From Ectothiorhodospira magna (GTDB taxonomy: Bacteria > Pseudomonadota > Gammaproteobacteria > Ectothiorhodospirales > Ectothiorhodospiraceae): a stretch of DNA of 64,000 bases. Made by a program: the position numbers and the translations under genes. The DNA lies in contig NZ_FOFO01000003.1 in the NCBI RefSeq assembly GCF_900110965.1, forward strand, positions 1 to 64,000, in the 5' to 3' direction. Below the pieces are notes generated by a model. It had not been told where the DNA came from. It was given only the letters and a program-made list of their open reading frames with translations, and made no database searches. Shown piece by piece: positions 29,239-39,749 of this stretch (its first letter is position 1; every line of letters starts with the position of its first letter).

Positions 29239-29415
29239 TCAAAAATCGGTACAGCGTCCGCGCTGTTCCCAGTCACCGTAGCGGGTAGGCTCGGGGCCTG
29301 GGTAGCCCCCGATCTCGCGGGTGGACTCGGCGGTGACGGACGAAGGGGTGTCTGTATCGTCCGCCTTCGACGCCGGGGAATCACCGGGCGTCGATGTGTG
29401 ATCTTTCTCGCTCAT
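29239..29415 (-). CDS. SdhAF4-like succinate dehydrogenase assembly factor (DUF1674)
   Basis: A 58-residue protein whose last 25 residues carry the DUF1674 block GGYPGPEPTRYGDWEQRGRC ending in TDF. The N-terminal half is polar and unstructured (Ser/Thr/Asp-rich). In mitochondria this family (Sdh8/SDHAF4) binds free flavinylated SdhA and promotes its joining to SdhB; bacterial relatives are common but less studied. It lies 160 bases upstream of sdhC on the same strand, which supports the role. I prefer the ATG at 29415 (MSEKDHT) over 29430. Confidence 0.8.
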   Translation of the reverse strand: MSEKDHTSTPGDSPASKADDTDTPSSVTAESTREIGGYPGPEPTRYGDWEQRGRCTDF

Positions 29416-29594
29416 GGATGTTCTCTTCATTCGCCGCGATAGGGGCGTCCGGGTGCTTGCGGCGGCCGATGAGAGGTGGAGACACCGGCCGCGCCCCCCG
29501 TGATAGGGCTGCCGCGCATGACGCAGCGCATCAAATCATATCCGGGTATAAATAGCAGTTCTGCGCCGGACCCGCAAGGGCAGGGGGCCTGGTC

Positions 29595-30461
29595 TCAGCG
29601 TCGCGCCAGGGCCTGGCCCATGCGCACCGCCTGCCCAGGCGCCAGTGCCGGCAGCCAGCCGGAGACCTGTTCGGGGAGCAGCAGGATGACGGTGGAGCCC
29701 AGATTGAATCGCCCCATTTCCTCGCCCCGCGCCAGGGTCGGCGGGTTGTCCCGGTGGTCCCATCGGCAGGGTGTCCGGGGGCTGCGGGGCGTGACCTCGC
29801 CGGCCCAGACCGTCTCGATGGAGGCCACGTTGATGGCACCCACCAGCACCATGGCCATGGGGCCGAAATCCGTCTCGAACAGGCAGGCCAGGCGCTCGTT
29901 GCGGGCGAACAGGCCGGGTACGGTCCTGACTGTGAAGGGCGCCACCGAGAACAGGCGACCGGGCACGTACACCGATTCCCGCAGGGTGCCGTTCCAGGGC
30001 ATGTGGATGCGGTGATAGTCCCGGGGGGACAGGTAGAGGGTGATGAAGTGTCCATCGGCAAAGGGTGCCGCCAGGTCCGGGTCCCCGCCCAGCAGGGCAG
30101 TGGCCGAGTAGGCGTGGCCCTTGGCCTGGATCAACTGTCCGTCTTGAATGCGGCCGAGCTGGCTGACCCGGCTGTCCGCCGGGCTGATCAGGGTGTCCGG
30201 GGCGGGGTCCAGGGGCCGGGCACCGGGTTTGAGGGCGCGGGTGAACAGGTGGTTGAAGCTGGCGTAGCGGCCCGGGTCCGATTCGACGGCCTCGGACATG
30301 TCCAGGCCATAGCGGCGAATGAACCACCGTGCCACCGGGTCCTTGTGCCGGGTTTCCCAGCGGGACAGACGGTAGACCAGCCGCGAGATCCCATGATGGG
30401 GCAGCAGATACAGGGGCAGGGCCTTGAGCCAGTCCCGCCAGTTGGCCACTTGATCGTTCAT
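29595..30461 (-). CDS. psd: Phosphatidylserine decarboxylase
   Basis: A 288-residue proenzyme that makes phosphatidylethanolamine. It cleaves itself at the LGST motif ([14 protein letters not shown]), where the Ser becomes the pyruvoyl group. The Asp-His charge-relay positions are in ISPADSRV and [17 protein letters not shown] start at the ATG at 30461 ([11 protein letters not shown]); the frame stays open far upstream but that is not conserved. It is an inner-membrane-associated enzyme. It is divergent from prmB. Confidence 0.95.
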   Translation of the reverse strand: MNDQVANWRDWLKALPLYLLPHHGISRLVYRLSRWETRHKDPVARWFIRRYGLDMSEAVESDPGRYASFNHLFTRALKPGARPLDPAPDTLISPADSRVSQLGRIQDGQLIQAKGHAYSATALLGGDPDLAAPFADGHFITLYLSPRDYHRIHMPWNGTLRESVYVPGRLFSVAPFTVRTVPGLFARNERLACLFETDFGPMAMVLVGAINVASIETVWAGEVTPRSPRTPCRWDHRDNPPTLARGEEMGRFNLGSTVILLLPEQVSGWLPALAPGQAVRMGQALARR

Positions 30462-30503
30462 GGGCGTATTATTCCACACCCTGAACCGCACTGGCTGATT
30501 TCC

Positions 30504-31409
30504 ATGACCGATTCCACCGCTACCGACGGGCTGCTGACCGTCCGTGACTTCATTCGCTACGGCATGAGTCGTTTCACCGCCGCGGGCCTGAGTTTCGGCC
30601 ATGGCACCGACAATGCCCTGGACGAGGCCGCCTGGCTGGTGCTTCACACCCTGCGCATGCCCCATGACATGACCGGTCCCTGGCTGGAATGCCGTCTCAC
30701 CCGGGACGAACGGGCGCGGGTGACGGAACTGCTGGAGCAACGGGTGCAGACCCGCAAGCCCGCCGCCTACCTGACCGGTCAGGCCTGGTTCATGGGGCTG
30801 GAATTCTTCGTCGACGAGCGGGTGCTGGTGCCCCGCTCCCCCCTGGCGGAACTGATCCAGCAGGGTTTTGCGCCCTGGATCGAGGCCGGGGCGGTGCATC
30901 GGGTGCTGGACCTGTGTACCGGCAGCGGCTGCATCGGCATTGCCTGCGCCCATGTGTTTGACGAGGCGACGGTGGATCTGGGGGACATTTCCCCCGATGC
31001 CCTGGTGGTGGCCCGAGAGAATATCCGTCGTCACGGCCTGGAAGGGCGGGTGGAAGCGCTGCAGTCCGATCTTTTCAAGGGTCTGGGCGGGCGCCGCTAT
31101 GACATCATCGTCAGCAATCCTCCCTATGTGGACGCCCGGGACATGGCGGCCCTGACCCCGGAGTTTTGTCATGAGCCGGAACTGGGACTGGCCTCGGGGC
31201 CGGATGGCCTGGATGCGGCCCTGGAGATCCTGCGGGCGGCAGCGGATCACCTCAACCCCGGCGGCATCCTGGTGGTGGAGGTGGGCAACAGCGCCCCGGC
31301 CCTGGAAGCGCGCCTGCCCGACGTGCCGTTCACCTGGCTGGAATTTCAGTCGGGCGGGGAGGGGGTCTTCCTGCTGACCGCCGAGCAATTGCAGGCGCTG
31401 GATCGGTAG
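30504..31409 (+). CDS. prmB: 50S ribosomal protein L3 N5-glutamine methyltransferase PrmB
   Basis: A 301-residue SAM methyltransferase that modifies a glutamine in ribosomal protein L3. The catalytic [11 protein letters not shown] motif is near residue 205, and the SAM-binding [14 protein letters not shown] near 134. It resembles PrmC/HemK, but the ending and the NPPYVD form fit PrmB. The ATG at 30504 is chosen since the region upstream overlaps the psd start on the other strand. The next genes, hemN and aroC, are on the same strand; prmB-aroC linkage is common in gammaproteobacteria. Confidence 0.93.
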   Translation: MTDSTATDGLLTVRDFIRYGMSRFTAAGLSFGHGTDNALDEAAWLVLHTLRMPHDMTGPWLECRLTRDERARVTELLEQRVQTRKPAAYLTGQAWFMGLEFFVDERVLVPRSPLAELIQQGFAPWIEAGAVHRVLDLCTGSGCIGIACAHVFDEATVDLGDISPDALVVARENIRRHGLEGRVEALQSDLFKGLGGRRYDIIVSNPPYVDARDMAALTPEFCHEPELGLASGPDGLDAALEILRAAADHLNPGGILVVEVGNSAPALEARLPDVPFTWLEFQSGGEGVFLLTAEQLQALDR

Positions 31410-31544
31410 GGGCGAACTGGAAAACCGTCCCGGGATGGCCGTCCACTTGGCACAAGTCACCAAAATCCCCCAATACGTTCGGCACATCCGTCCCGAGCGG
31501 TTACAATAGACAGTTACATTCCTAGACCGGGTACCCATGCCGTC

Positions 31545-32933
31545 ATGAGCTTGTCGCAGACCATCGATTTCGATCTGGACCTGATCAACCGTTACAACAC
31601 GGCGGGTCCCCGCTACACCTCCTATCCCACCGCCGTGCAGTTTCACGAAGGTCTGGATGCCGATCGCTATGCGGAGATTGCCCGGGGCACCAACGCCAGC
31701 GGCCGTCCCCTGTCCTTGTATGTCCACATTCCCTTCTGCGACACCGTGTGTTTCTACTGTGCCTGCAACAAGGTGGTGACCAAGGACCGCGCCAAGGCCC
31801 GCCCCTACCTGGACCGGCTCTACAAGGAAATGGCCCTGCAGGGTGAACTGTTCGACCGCGGCCGCCCGGTGACCCAGCTGCACTGGGGTGGCGGCACCCC
31901 CACCTTCATCTCCCATGACGAGATGATCGAGCTGATGGACAAGACCCGGGAGCATTTCCGGCTGCTGGACGACGATACCGGCGAGTATTCCATCGAGATC
32001 GACCCCCGCGAGGTGCAGGACGACACCCTTGCCCTGTTGCGCAAGCTGGGTTTCAACCGCATCAGCCTCGGGGTGCAGGACTTTGACGAGACCGTGCAGA
32101 AGGCCGTCAACCGGGTCCAGAGCGAGGCCCAGGTGATGAGCGTGCTGGACGAGGCCCGGCGTCTGGGCTTCCGCTCCACCAGTGTGGACCTGATCTACGG
32201 TCTGCCCCACCAGACCCCGGACACCTTCGGCGACACCGTGCGCCGGATCATCGAAGTGAATCCGGCCCGGGTGTCCGTATTCAACTACGCCCACCTGCCG
32301 GATCGCTTCAAGCCCCAGCGTCGCATCGACGAGGATGCCCTGCCCAATCCCGCCGACAAGCTCACCATCCTGCAGCAGACCATCCAGCAGCTCACCGAGG
32401 CCGGGTATGTCTACATCGGCATGGACCACTTCGCCCGTCCCGACGACGAACTGGCGGTGGCCCAGCGTGACCACACCCTGTACCGCAACTTCCAGGGCTA
32501 TTCCACCCACTCCAACTGCGACCTGATCGGCCTGGGTTCCACCAGCGTGGGGGTGGTGGGCAACAGCTACAGCCAGAACCACCATGACCTGGAGAAGTAT
32601 TACCAGTGCCTGGACGAGAACCGCCTGGCCGTGTTCCGGGGCGTGGAGCTGGATGCGGACGACCTGCTGCGCCGGGATGTGATCACCCGTCTGATCTGCC
32701 ACTTCGAGCTGGCCTTCGCAGACGTGGAGCAGGTCCACGGCATTGTCTTTAATGAGTATTTCGCCCAGGAACTGGAAGGACTCAAGCCCATGGAGGCCGA
32801 TGGCCTGCTCAAGGTCACCGGTAACACCATCACCGTGCAGCCTGCCGGTCGCATGCTGATCCGCAACATCTGCATGGTGTTTGACCGTTACCTGCGCCAG
32901 GCCACCGAACAGCGCTATTCCAAGGTGATCTGA
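31545..32933 (+). CDS. hemN: Oxygen-independent coproporphyrinogen III oxidase HemN
   Basis: A 462-residue radical-SAM enzyme that decarboxylates two propionates of coproporphyrinogen III without oxygen, supplying heme (and bacteriochlorophyll, if the cell makes it). The cluster cysteines are Cys65, Cys69 and Cys72 (CDTVCFYC). HWGGGTPTF is the SAM-binding glycine block. Full length and the ending [13 protein letters not shown] indicate a true HemN rather than HemW. Its stop lies two bases before the aroC GTG. No convincing FNR-type box was seen upstream. Confidence 0.95.
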   Translation: MSLSQTIDFDLDLINRYNTAGPRYTSYPTAVQFHEGLDADRYAEIARGTNASGRPLSLYVHIPFCDTVCFYCACNKVVTKDRAKARPYLDRLYKEMALQGELFDRGRPVTQLHWGGGTPTFISHDEMIELMDKTREHFRLLDDDTGEYSIEIDPREVQDDTLALLRKLGFNRISLGVQDFDETVQKAVNRVQSEAQVMSVLDEARRLGFRSTSVDLIYGLPHQTPDTFGDTVRRIIEVNPARVSVFNYAHLPDRFKPQRRIDEDALPNPADKLTILQQTIQQLTEAGYVYIGMDHFARPDDELAVAQRDHTLYRNFQGYSTHSNCDLIGLGSTSVGVVGNSYSQNHHDLEKYYQCLDENRLAVFRGVELDADDLLRRDVITRLICHFELAFADVEQVHGIVFNEYFAQELEGLKPMEADGLLKVTGNTITVQPAGRMLIRNICMVFDRYLRQATEQRYSKVI

Positions 32934-32935
32934 AC

Positions 32936-34036
32936 GTGTCGGGCAACACCATCGGCAAGTTGTTCACGGTCACCGGTTTCGGTGAGAGTCACGGGCCGGC
33001 CATCGGCTGCATCGTCGATGGCTGTCCGCCCGGACTGGCCCTGTGCGAGGCCGACCTGCAGCAGGACCTGGAGCGTCGGCGGCCGGGCAAGACCCGGCAC
33101 ACCACCCAGCGTCGGGAACCGGACCAGGTGAAGATCCTCTCCGGGGTATTCGAGGGGCGCACCACCGGCACCCCCATCGCCCTGATGATCGAAAATACCG
33201 ATCAGCGTTCCAGGGACTATGCCGACATCGCCCGGCAGTTCCGGCCGGGCCATGCGGACTATACCTACCACAAGAAATACGGCCTGCGGGATTACCGGGG
33301 TGGTGGCCGCAGTTCCGCCCGGGAGACCGCCATGCGGGTGGCGGCCGGGGCCATTGCCAAGAAATACCTCCGGGAACGCTTCGGTGTCCAGGTGCGGGGC
33401 TATCTGGCCCAGCTTGGCCCCATCCGCGCCCAGCGGGTGGACTGGTCCGTGGTGGAGACCAACCCCTTCTTCTGCCCGGACCCGGACCGGGTACCGGAGA
33501 TGGAAGCCTACATGGACGATTTGCGCAAGTCCGGCGACTCCATCGGCGCCCGCATCAACGTGGTGGCCACCGGGCTGCCTCCCGGCTGGGGCGAGCCCAT
33601 CTTCGATCGCCTGGACGCGGACATTGCCCATGCCATGATGGGCATCAACGCGGTCAAGGCGGTGGAGATCGGTGACGGCTTCGCCTGCGTGGCCCAGAAG
33701 GGCACCGAGCACCGGGACGAGATGCTGCCCGAGGGCTTTGCTTCCAACCATGCCGGAGGCGTGCTGGGAGGCATCTCCAGCGGCCAGGACATTCGCGTCA
33801 GCATCGCCCTGAAACCGACGTCCAGCCTGCGCATCCCGGGGCGCTCCCTGGACGTGGACGGACAGCCGATCGAGGTGATCACCACCGGACGTCATGACCC
33901 CTGCGTGGGCATTCGCGCCACTCCCATTGCCGAGGCCATGCTGGCCATCGTCCTGATGGACCATGCCCTGCGGCATCGGGGACAGAACGGCGATGTGTCG
34001 GTGACCATGGCGGACATTCCCGCGGGACAGCCCTGA
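32936..34036 (+). CDS. aroC: Chorismate synthase
   Basis: A 366-residue FMN-dependent lyase, the last step of the shikimate pathway. Signatures [32 protein letters not shown] and [15 protein letters not shown] are all present. The start is GTG at 32936 ([17 protein letters not shown]), two bases after the hemN stop, consistent with translational coupling. Length and motifs are normal for the bifunctional or plant-like bacterial enzyme. Confidence 0.97.
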   Translation: MSGNTIGKLFTVTGFGESHGPAIGCIVDGCPPGLALCEADLQQDLERRRPGKTRHTTQRREPDQVKILSGVFEGRTTGTPIALMIENTDQRSRDYADIARQFRPGHADYTYHKKYGLRDYRGGGRSSARETAMRVAAGAIAKKYLRERFGVQVRGYLAQLGPIRAQRVDWSVVETNPFFCPDPDRVPEMEAYMDDLRKSGDSIGARINVVATGLPPGWGEPIFDRLDADIAHAMMGINAVKAVEIGDGFACVAQKGTEHRDEMLPEGFASNHAGGVLGGISSGQDIRVSIALKPTSSLRIPGRSLDVDGQPIEVITTGRHDPCVGIRATPIAEAMLAIVLMDHALRHRGQNGDVSVTMADIPAGQP

Positions 34037-34070
34037 GCGGTTGTCCCGCCGCGCCACCACGTAAAACCCC

Positions 34071-35237
34071 ATGCCTGCCGCCTACTGGAAACTCTCCAGC
34101 TTTTACTTTTTCTATTTCGCCAGTATCGGCGCCTTCATGCCCTACTGGGGGCTGTATCTGAACGAGCAGGGGTTTTCCGCCGGACAGATCGGTGAACTGA
34201 TGGCCATCGTACTGGCCACCAAGATCATCGCCCCCAATGTCTGGGGCTGGGTGGCGGATCATACGGGGCGTCGCACCCTGGTCATCCGCATCGCCGCCGC
34301 CCTGGCCATGCTGTGCTTTTCCGGGCTGCTGTTCTACAGCGGCTACTGGTGGATCGCCGTGGTGATGGCCCTGTTCAGCTTCTTCTGGAACGCGGCCTTG
34401 CCCCAGTTCGAGGCCACCACCATGAACCACCTGGGCAAGAGTACCCACGCCTACAGCCGCATCCGGCTCTGGGGGTCCATCGGTTTCGTGCTTTCCGTGG
34501 GTTCCCTGGGGGCGGTGTTCGAGCGGGTGGACGTGGCTGTCCTGCCCTGGATCGTGCTGGTGCTGCTGGGCTTCATGTGGTTGAGCACCCTGCAGGTCCG
34601 TGACGGTCAGGCGCCGGTGCACGAGTCTGCCCCCGTTTCCCTCTGGTCCACCCTGTCCAGTCCGGCGGTGATCCTGCTGCTGGTGGCCTGCTTCCTGATG
34701 CAGGCCAGTCATGGCCCCTATTACGCCTTCTTCACCCTGTATCTGGAACTCCACGGCTACACCCGGACCATGGCCGGTTATCTCTGGGCCCTGGGGGTGC
34801 TGGCGGAGGTGGGCGTGTTCCTCATGATGCACCGGTGGCTGCCCCGTTTCGGTGCCTGGCCGTTGCTGGCGGTGGCCATGTTCGTCACCATGGTGCGCTG
34901 GGCCCTGCTGCCGCTGTTCGTGGACAGCCTGCCCATCATCATCCTGGTGCAGCTCATGCACGCGGCCAGTTATGGGCTCTATCACGCCGCCGCCATCTCC
35001 CTGGTGCATCAGTTTTTCGTGGGGCGCCAGCAGGGCCGGGGGCAGGCCCTGTATTCCTCCCTGAGCTTCGGCATGGGCGGGGCCATTGGCGCCCTGATCA
35101 GCGGCTATGTCTGGGACGGCATGGGGCCGGCCTGGGTCTATGTGATGGCCTCGGTGATGGCGGGTCTGGGCTGTCTGGCCGCCCTGGCGGGTCGCCGCTT
35201 CCCGCGGTCGACATCACCCCGCCATGTTCCAATGTAG
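34071..35237 (+). CDS. HcaT-like MFS transporter
   Basis: A 388-residue permease with about twelve membrane segments, in the 3-phenylpropionate transporter-like (MFS_1_like, LacY-related) branch. The N-terminus SSFYFFYFASIGAFMPYWGL is typical of it, and the A-motif-like WVADHTGRRTLVIR loop lies between helices 2 and 3. The substrate is unknown; members also occur in organisms without phenylpropionate use. It follows aroC after 34 bases on the same strand. Confidence 0.82.
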   Translation: MPAAYWKLSSFYFFYFASIGAFMPYWGLYLNEQGFSAGQIGELMAIVLATKIIAPNVWGWVADHTGRRTLVIRIAAALAMLCFSGLLFYSGYWWIAVVMALFSFFWNAALPQFEATTMNHLGKSTHAYSRIRLWGSIGFVLSVGSLGAVFERVDVAVLPWIVLVLLGFMWLSTLQVRDGQAPVHESAPVSLWSTLSSPAVILLLVACFLMQASHGPYYAFFTLYLELHGYTRTMAGYLWALGVLAEVGVFLMMHRWLPRFGAWPLLAVAMFVTMVRWALLPLFVDSLPIIILVQLMHAASYGLYHAAAISLVHQFFVGRQQGRGQALYSSLSFGMGGAIGALISGYVWDGMGPAWVYVMASVMAGLGCLAALAGRRFPRSTSPRHVPM

Positions 35238-35306
35238 GCGCTGTTTGTATTCTCCGGGTGAGCCTTTTAAGCTCGACTCCAAGTACCAATCGAGGTAAAC
35301 CTTTTC

Positions 35307-36713
35307 ATGACCGCAAAGACCCTTTACGACAAGCTCTGGGATGCCCATGTGGTCCGTACCGAAGAGGACGGCACCGCGCTCCTGTATATCGACCGGCATC
35401 TGGTCCATGAGGTGACCTCGCCCCAGGCCTTCGAGGGCCTGCGACTGGCCGGCCGCAAGCCCTGGCGCAGCCACTCCGTGGTGGCGGTCCCCGACCACAA
35501 CGTACCCACCCGTGATCGGGATCAGGGCATCGCCGATCCGGTCTCCCGCACCCAGGTGGAGACCCTGCAGCAGAACGTGCGGCATTTCGGGCTCACCTTT
35601 TTCCCCATGGGGGACATCCGCCAGGGCATCGTCCATGTGATCGGCCCGGAGCAGGGGGCCACCCTGCCGGGCATGACCGTGGTCTGTGGCGATTCCCACA
35701 CCTCCACCCACGGCGCCTTCGGTGCCCTGGCCATGGGCATCGGCACCTCCGAGGTGGAGCATGTGCTGGCCACCCAGTGCCTGTTGCAGAAGAAAATGAA
35801 GAGCATGCTCATCTCCGTGGACGGGCAGGTGGGTCCCGGTGTCACCGCCAAGGACATCGTGCTGGCCATCATCGGCGAGATCGGCACCGCCGGTGGTACC
35901 GGCCATGCCATCGAGTTCGGGGGAGACGCCATCCGCGCCCTGTCCATGGAAGGACGCATGACCGTCTGCAACATGGCCATCGAGGCCGGTGCCCGTGCCG
36001 GCATGGTGGCGGTGGACGACACCACCATTGATTACGTCAAGGGCCGTCCCTTTGCACCCAAGGGGGCCTACTGGCACCAGGCGGTGGCGGCCTGGCGCGA
36101 ACTCCATTCCGATCCCGATGCCCGGTTCGACCGGGTGGTGCATATCGACGCCGCCGGCATCGAACCCCAGGTGACCTGGGGCACCTCCCCCGAGATGGTG
36201 CTGCCGGTCTCCGGCAAGGTCCCCAACCCGGATGCGGTGACCGACGAGGTGAAGGCCAACGGCATGCGCCGGGCCCTGGAGTACATGGGCCTGACCGCCG
36301 GCATGCCGGTGTCCGACATCACCGTGGACAAGATTTTCATCGGTTCCTGCACCAATGCCCGCCTGGAGGATATCCGCGCCGCCGCCGAGGTGGTCAAGGG
36401 ACGTCGCGTGGCCGGGAACGTGAAACTGGCCCTGGTGGTGCCCGGTTCCGGGCTGGTGAAGCAGCAGGCCGAGGCGGAAGGTCTGGACCGCATCTTCCTG
36501 GATGCCGGGTTTGAATGGCGTGAACCGGGCTGTTCCATGTGTCTGGCCATGAATGCAGACCGGCTTGAGCCCGGCGAGCGCTGCGCCTCCACGTCCAACC
36601 GCAATTTCGAGAGTCGTCAGGGCCTGGGTGGCCGCACCCATCTGGTGAGTCCGGCCATGGCCGCGGCGGCGGCGGTGACGGGCCGGTTCGTGGACGTGCG
36701 TGAGCTCAACTGA
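35307..36713 (+). CDS. leuC: 3-isopropylmalate dehydratase large subunit
   Basis: A 468-residue [4Fe-4S] aconitase-family enzyme for leucine synthesis, which interconverts 2- and 3-isopropylmalate. Cluster cysteines lie in [10 protein letters not shown] and GCSMCLAMN. Other family blocks are [14 protein letters not shown] and [10 protein letters not shown]. It works as a heterodimer with LeuD, whose gene begins 18 bases later. Length is normal. Confidence 0.97.
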   Translation: MTAKTLYDKLWDAHVVRTEEDGTALLYIDRHLVHEVTSPQAFEGLRLAGRKPWRSHSVVAVPDHNVPTRDRDQGIADPVSRTQVETLQQNVRHFGLTFFPMGDIRQGIVHVIGPEQGATLPGMTVVCGDSHTSTHGAFGALAMGIGTSEVEHVLATQCLLQKKMKSMLISVDGQVGPGVTAKDIVLAIIGEIGTAGGTGHAIEFGGDAIRALSMEGRMTVCNMAIEAGARAGMVAVDDTTIDYVKGRPFAPKGAYWHQAVAAWRELHSDPDARFDRVVHIDAAGIEPQVTWGTSPEMVLPVSGKVPNPDAVTDEVKANGMRRALEYMGLTAGMPVSDITVDKIFIGSCTNARLEDIRAAAEVVKGRRVAGNVKLALVVPGSGLVKQQAEAEGLDRIFLDAGFEWREPGCSMCLAMNADRLEPGERCASTSNRNFESRQGLGGRTHLVSPAMAAAAAVTGRFVDVRELN

Positions 36714-36731
36714 CATAAAGGTACCGCAGTG

Positions 36732-37367
36732 ATGGAAAAATTCGAGACACTCAATGCCCTGGTCTGTCCGCTGGACCGCTCCAACGTGGATACGGACGCC
36801 ATCATCCCCAAACAATACCTCAAGTCCGTGAAACGCACCGGTTTCGGCCCCAACCTGTTCGACGACTGGCGCTACCTGGACCCGGGTGAGCCGGGCATGG
36901 ACCACGGCCAGCGTCGGGTGAACCCGGACTTCGTGCTCAATCAGCCCCGCTACGCGGGGGCACAGATCCTGCTGGCCCGCAAGAATTTCGGTTGCGGCTC
37001 CTCGCGGGAACATGCGGTATGGGCCTTGAGCAACCATGGCTTTCGTGTGGTCATCGCGCCGAGCTTTGCGGATATCTTCTTCAACAACAGTTTCAAGAAC
37101 GGCCTGCTGCCCCTGATTCTGGACGAGGCCATTGTCGATCAACTGTTCCACGAGGCCGAGGCCACGCCGGGCTACCGATTGACCGTGGACCTTCAGGCCC
37201 AGACCGTGGTGACCCCATCCGGGGCATCCTTCCCGTTCCAGGTGGACCCCTTCCGCCGCCACTGCCTGCTCAATGGTCTGGATGACATCGGCCTGACCTT
37301 GCAGCACGGAGAGGATATCCGGGCCTACGAGACCCGGCGTCGGACCGAGGCGCCCTGGCTGTTCTGA
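36732..37367 (+). CDS. leuD: 3-isopropylmalate dehydratase small subunit
   Basis: A 211-residue swivelling-domain subunit that completes the active site of LeuC. Signatures are [17 protein letters not shown] and [15 protein letters not shown]. An ATG at 36732 gives [10 protein letters not shown]; the GTG directly before it is a less likely start. It is between leuC and leuB in a standard leuCDB group with no leuA beside it in this window. Confidence 0.96.
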   Translation: MEKFETLNALVCPLDRSNVDTDAIIPKQYLKSVKRTGFGPNLFDDWRYLDPGEPGMDHGQRRVNPDFVLNQPRYAGAQILLARKNFGCGSSREHAVWALSNHGFRVVIAPSFADIFFNNSFKNGLLPLILDEAIVDQLFHEAEATPGYRLTVDLQAQTVVTPSGASFPFQVDPFRRHCLLNGLDDIGLTLQHGEDIRAYETRRRTEAPWLF

Positions 37368-37433
37368 GCCTTTCCCCACCTCCCTGACCTTAACATTCAG
37401 TTCATTGAGTTCATTGCCAGAGAATCCACATCC

Positions 37434-38513
37434 ATGACCCAGAACATCCTCATCCTGCCCGGTGACGGCATCGGCCCGGAAATCGTTGCCGAGGCCACCC
37501 GTCTTCTTAACGCGCTCAAGGACCGCTTCGGCCTGGCCGTGGAACTGGAAGAGGCCCCCATCGGCGGCGCGGGCTACGATGCCGCCGGCCAGCCCCTGCC
37601 CGACGAGACCCTGGCCCTGGCCCGGGCCGCCGATGCGATCCTGCTGGGTGCCGTGGGTGGCCCCCGCTATGACCAGCTGGCCTGGGAACTGCGCCCCGAA
37701 CGGGGACTGCTGGCCATCCGCTCCGAGCTGGCCCTGTTCTCCAACCTGCGCCCGGCCATCCTCTATCCCCAGCTGGCATCCGCCTCGGCCCTCAAGCCGG
37801 AGATCGTCGGCGGCCTGGACATCATGATCCTGCGGGAGCTGACCGGCGGTGCCTACTTCGGCAAGCCCCGGGGTATCCAGACCCGGGAGGACGGGGTGCG
37901 GGAAGGCTTCAACACCATCATCTACTCCGAGCCGGAAATCGAACGCATCGTGCGCAGTGGTTTCGAGATTGCCATGAAGCGTGATCGTCGCCTGTGTTCG
38001 GTGGACAAGGCCAATGTGCTGGAAGTCTCCCAGCTCTGGCGGGAGGTGGCCGAGCGGGTGGCCAAGGATTACCCGAAGGTGGCCCTGTCCCACATGTACG
38101 TGGACAATGCGGCCATGCAGCTGGTGCGGGCACCCAAGCAGTTCGACGTGATCGTGACGGAAAACATGTTCGGCGATATCCTCTCCGACGCCGCCGCCAT
38201 GCTCACCGGTTCCATCGGCATGCTGCCTTCCGCTTCCCTGGATGCCCAGGGCAAGGGCATGTACGAACCCATTCACGGCTCCGCCCCGGACATTGCCGGT
38301 CAGGGCGTGGCCAATCCGCTGGCCACCCTGCTGTCGGTGGCCATGATGCTGCGCTACACCCTGAACGAGGAGGCCCAGGCCGCCCGCGTGGAAGCCGCGG
38401 TGGGTCGGGTGCTGGATCAGGGGCTGCGCACCGCCGACATCTGGACCGAAGGCTGCCGTAAGGTGGGCACCCGGGAGATGGGCGAGGCGGTGGTGGCCGC
38501 ACTGGCGGACTGA
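37434..38513 (+). CDS. leuB: 3-isopropylmalate dehydrogenase
   Basis: A 359-residue NAD-dependent decarboxylating dehydrogenase, the third leucine-specific step. The family signature [20 protein letters not shown] is near residue 244. Other markers are [14 protein letters not shown] at the start, [13 protein letters not shown] with the active-site region, and the NAD-binding [16 protein letters not shown] 10-bp-stem palindrome follows the stop. Confidence 0.97.
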   Translation: MTQNILILPGDGIGPEIVAEATRLLNALKDRFGLAVELEEAPIGGAGYDAAGQPLPDETLALARAADAILLGAVGGPRYDQLAWELRPERGLLAIRSELALFSNLRPAILYPQLASASALKPEIVGGLDIMILRELTGGAYFGKPRGIQTREDGVREGFNTIIYSEPEIERIVRSGFEIAMKRDRRLCSVDKANVLEVSQLWREVAERVAKDYPKVALSHMYVDNAAMQLVRAPKQFDVIVTENMFGDILSDAAAMLTGSIGMLPSASLDAQGKGMYEPIHGSAPDIAGQGVANPLATLLSVAMMLRYTLNEEAQAARVEAAVGRVLDQGLRTADIWTEGCRKVGTREMGEAVVAALAD

Positions 38514-38530
38514 CGGGCAAGGCAGCGCAT

Positions 38531-38563
38531 GCCGGTATCCGGGTTTTTCGTGCGGATACCGGC
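38531..38563. terminator. Stem-loop after leuB
   Basis: GCCGGTATCC and GGATACCGGC form a perfect 10-bp stem with a 13-base loop, 17 bases after the leuB stop. No T-run follows on the plus strand, so it may be a weak terminator or only stabilise the leuCDB mRNA 3' end. Confidence 0.5.
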
Positions 38564-38630
38564 GTACCTGTTAGACTGATACACAACGCAGTTCGAACGA
38601 CAGATACCGAATCCAAGGAATTATTGAACG

Positions 38631-39653
38631 ATGAGCAAAACCTATGATGTGGCCGTGGTGGGCGCCACCGGCGCCGTGGGCGAGACCATGTTGTCCATCC
38701 TGGCGGAACGCAAGTTCCCGGTAGGCAATGTCCATGCCGTGGCCAGCAGCCGCTCCGCCGGCAGCCGGGTGGCCTTCGGTAACCAGCAACTGGTGGTGGA
38801 AGACCTGGCCACCTTCGATTTCTCCAAGGTGCAGATCGGCCTGTTTTCACCCGGTGCCTCCGTGTCCATGGAGTATGCACCCAAGGCCGCTGCCGCCGGT
38901 TGCGTGGTGATCGACAACACCTCCCAGTTCCGTTACGACGACGACATCCCGCTGGTGGTACCGGAGGTCAACCCCCATGCGGTGGCCGGGTACAAGAACC
39001 GGGGCATCATCGCCAACCCCAACTGCTCCACCATTCAGATGCTGGTGGCCCTCAAGCCCCTGCACGATGCCGCCGGCATCGAGCGGGTCAACGTGGCCAC
39101 CTACCAGGCCGTATCCGGCACCGGCAAGGAGGCCATCGAGGAACTGGCGACCCAGACCGCTCAGCTGCTCAACGGCAAGCCGGTGGAATGCAAGGTCTAT
39201 CCCAAGCAGATCGCTTTCAATGTCCTGCCCCACATCGACGTCTTCATGGACAATGGCTACACCAAGGAAGAGATGAAGATGGTCTGGGAGACCCGCAAGA
39301 TCATGGAGGATGACCGGATCCAGGTGAACCCCACCACGGTGCGCGTGCCCGTGTTCTACGGCCATTCCGAGGCGGTACACATCGAGACCCGCGACAAGCT
39401 CACCGCTCAGCAGGCCCGTGAACTGCTGTCCAGGGCGCCCGGCGTGGTGGTCATGGACGAACGCCGTGACGGCGGCTACCCCACGGCGGTCAGCGAAAGC
39501 GCCGCCCAGGATCCGGTTTTCGTGGGGCGCATCCGGGAAGACATCTCCCATCCCCGGGGCCTGAACCTGTGGGTGGTGGCGGACAATGTCCGCAAGGGCG
39601 CGGCCTTGAACAGTATTCAAATCGCGGAAGTTTTGATAAAAGATTTTCTGTAG
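38631..39653 (+). CDS. asd: Aspartate-semialdehyde dehydrogenase
   Basis: A 340-residue NADP-dependent enzyme that makes aspartate semialdehyde for lysine, threonine, methionine and diaminopimelate. The thioester-forming Cys is in NPNCSTIQMLVAL near residue 131, and the substrate-binding VPVFYGHSEAVHIET follows. The N-terminal nucleotide-binding block is VAVVGATGAVGETM. It sits between leuB and fimV, an order found in many gammaproteobacteria. Confidence 0.97.
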   Translation: MSKTYDVAVVGATGAVGETMLSILAERKFPVGNVHAVASSRSAGSRVAFGNQQLVVEDLATFDFSKVQIGLFSPGASVSMEYAPKAAAAGCVVIDNTSQFRYDDDIPLVVPEVNPHAVAGYKNRGIIANPNCSTIQMLVALKPLHDAAGIERVNVATYQAVSGTGKEAIEELATQTAQLLNGKPVECKVYPKQIAFNVLPHIDVFMDNGYTKEEMKMVWETRKIMEDDRIQVNPTTVRVPVFYGHSEAVHIETRDKLTAQQARELLSRAPGVVVMDERRDGGYPTAVSESAAQDPVFVGRIREDISHPRGLNLWVVADNVRKGAALNSIQIAEVLIKDFL

Positions 39654-39662
39654 TTCCGGGAA

Positions 39663-39700
39663 TCCCTGCACCCATGTCACCCCATAGGCGGGTGCAGGGA
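39663..39700. terminator. Stem-loop after asd
   Basis: TCCCTGCACCC and GGGTGCAGGGA form an 11-bp perfect stem with a 16-base loop starting ten bases after the asd stop. There is no T-run, so it is a possible but unproven terminator separating asd from fimV. Confidence 0.45.
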
Positions 39701-39749
39701 CATATCGGCGGGAGATGTGGCCACATCGTTTCAGTAAGAGGGGCATGCC

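Noticed and set aside
31440-31475. TTGG...CCAA inverted repeat upstream of hemN as an FNR/Anr box
   Set aside because: Spacing and bases do not fit TTGAT-N4-ATCAA.
29595-32738. 1047-residue minus-strand frame covering psd, prmB and hemN
   Set aside because: Only the psd part is conserved; the remainder is a high-GC shadow of plus-strand genes.
38531-38563. Leucine attenuator
   Set aside because: The stem-loop is downstream of leuB, not upstream of leuC, and no Leu-rich leader was seen.
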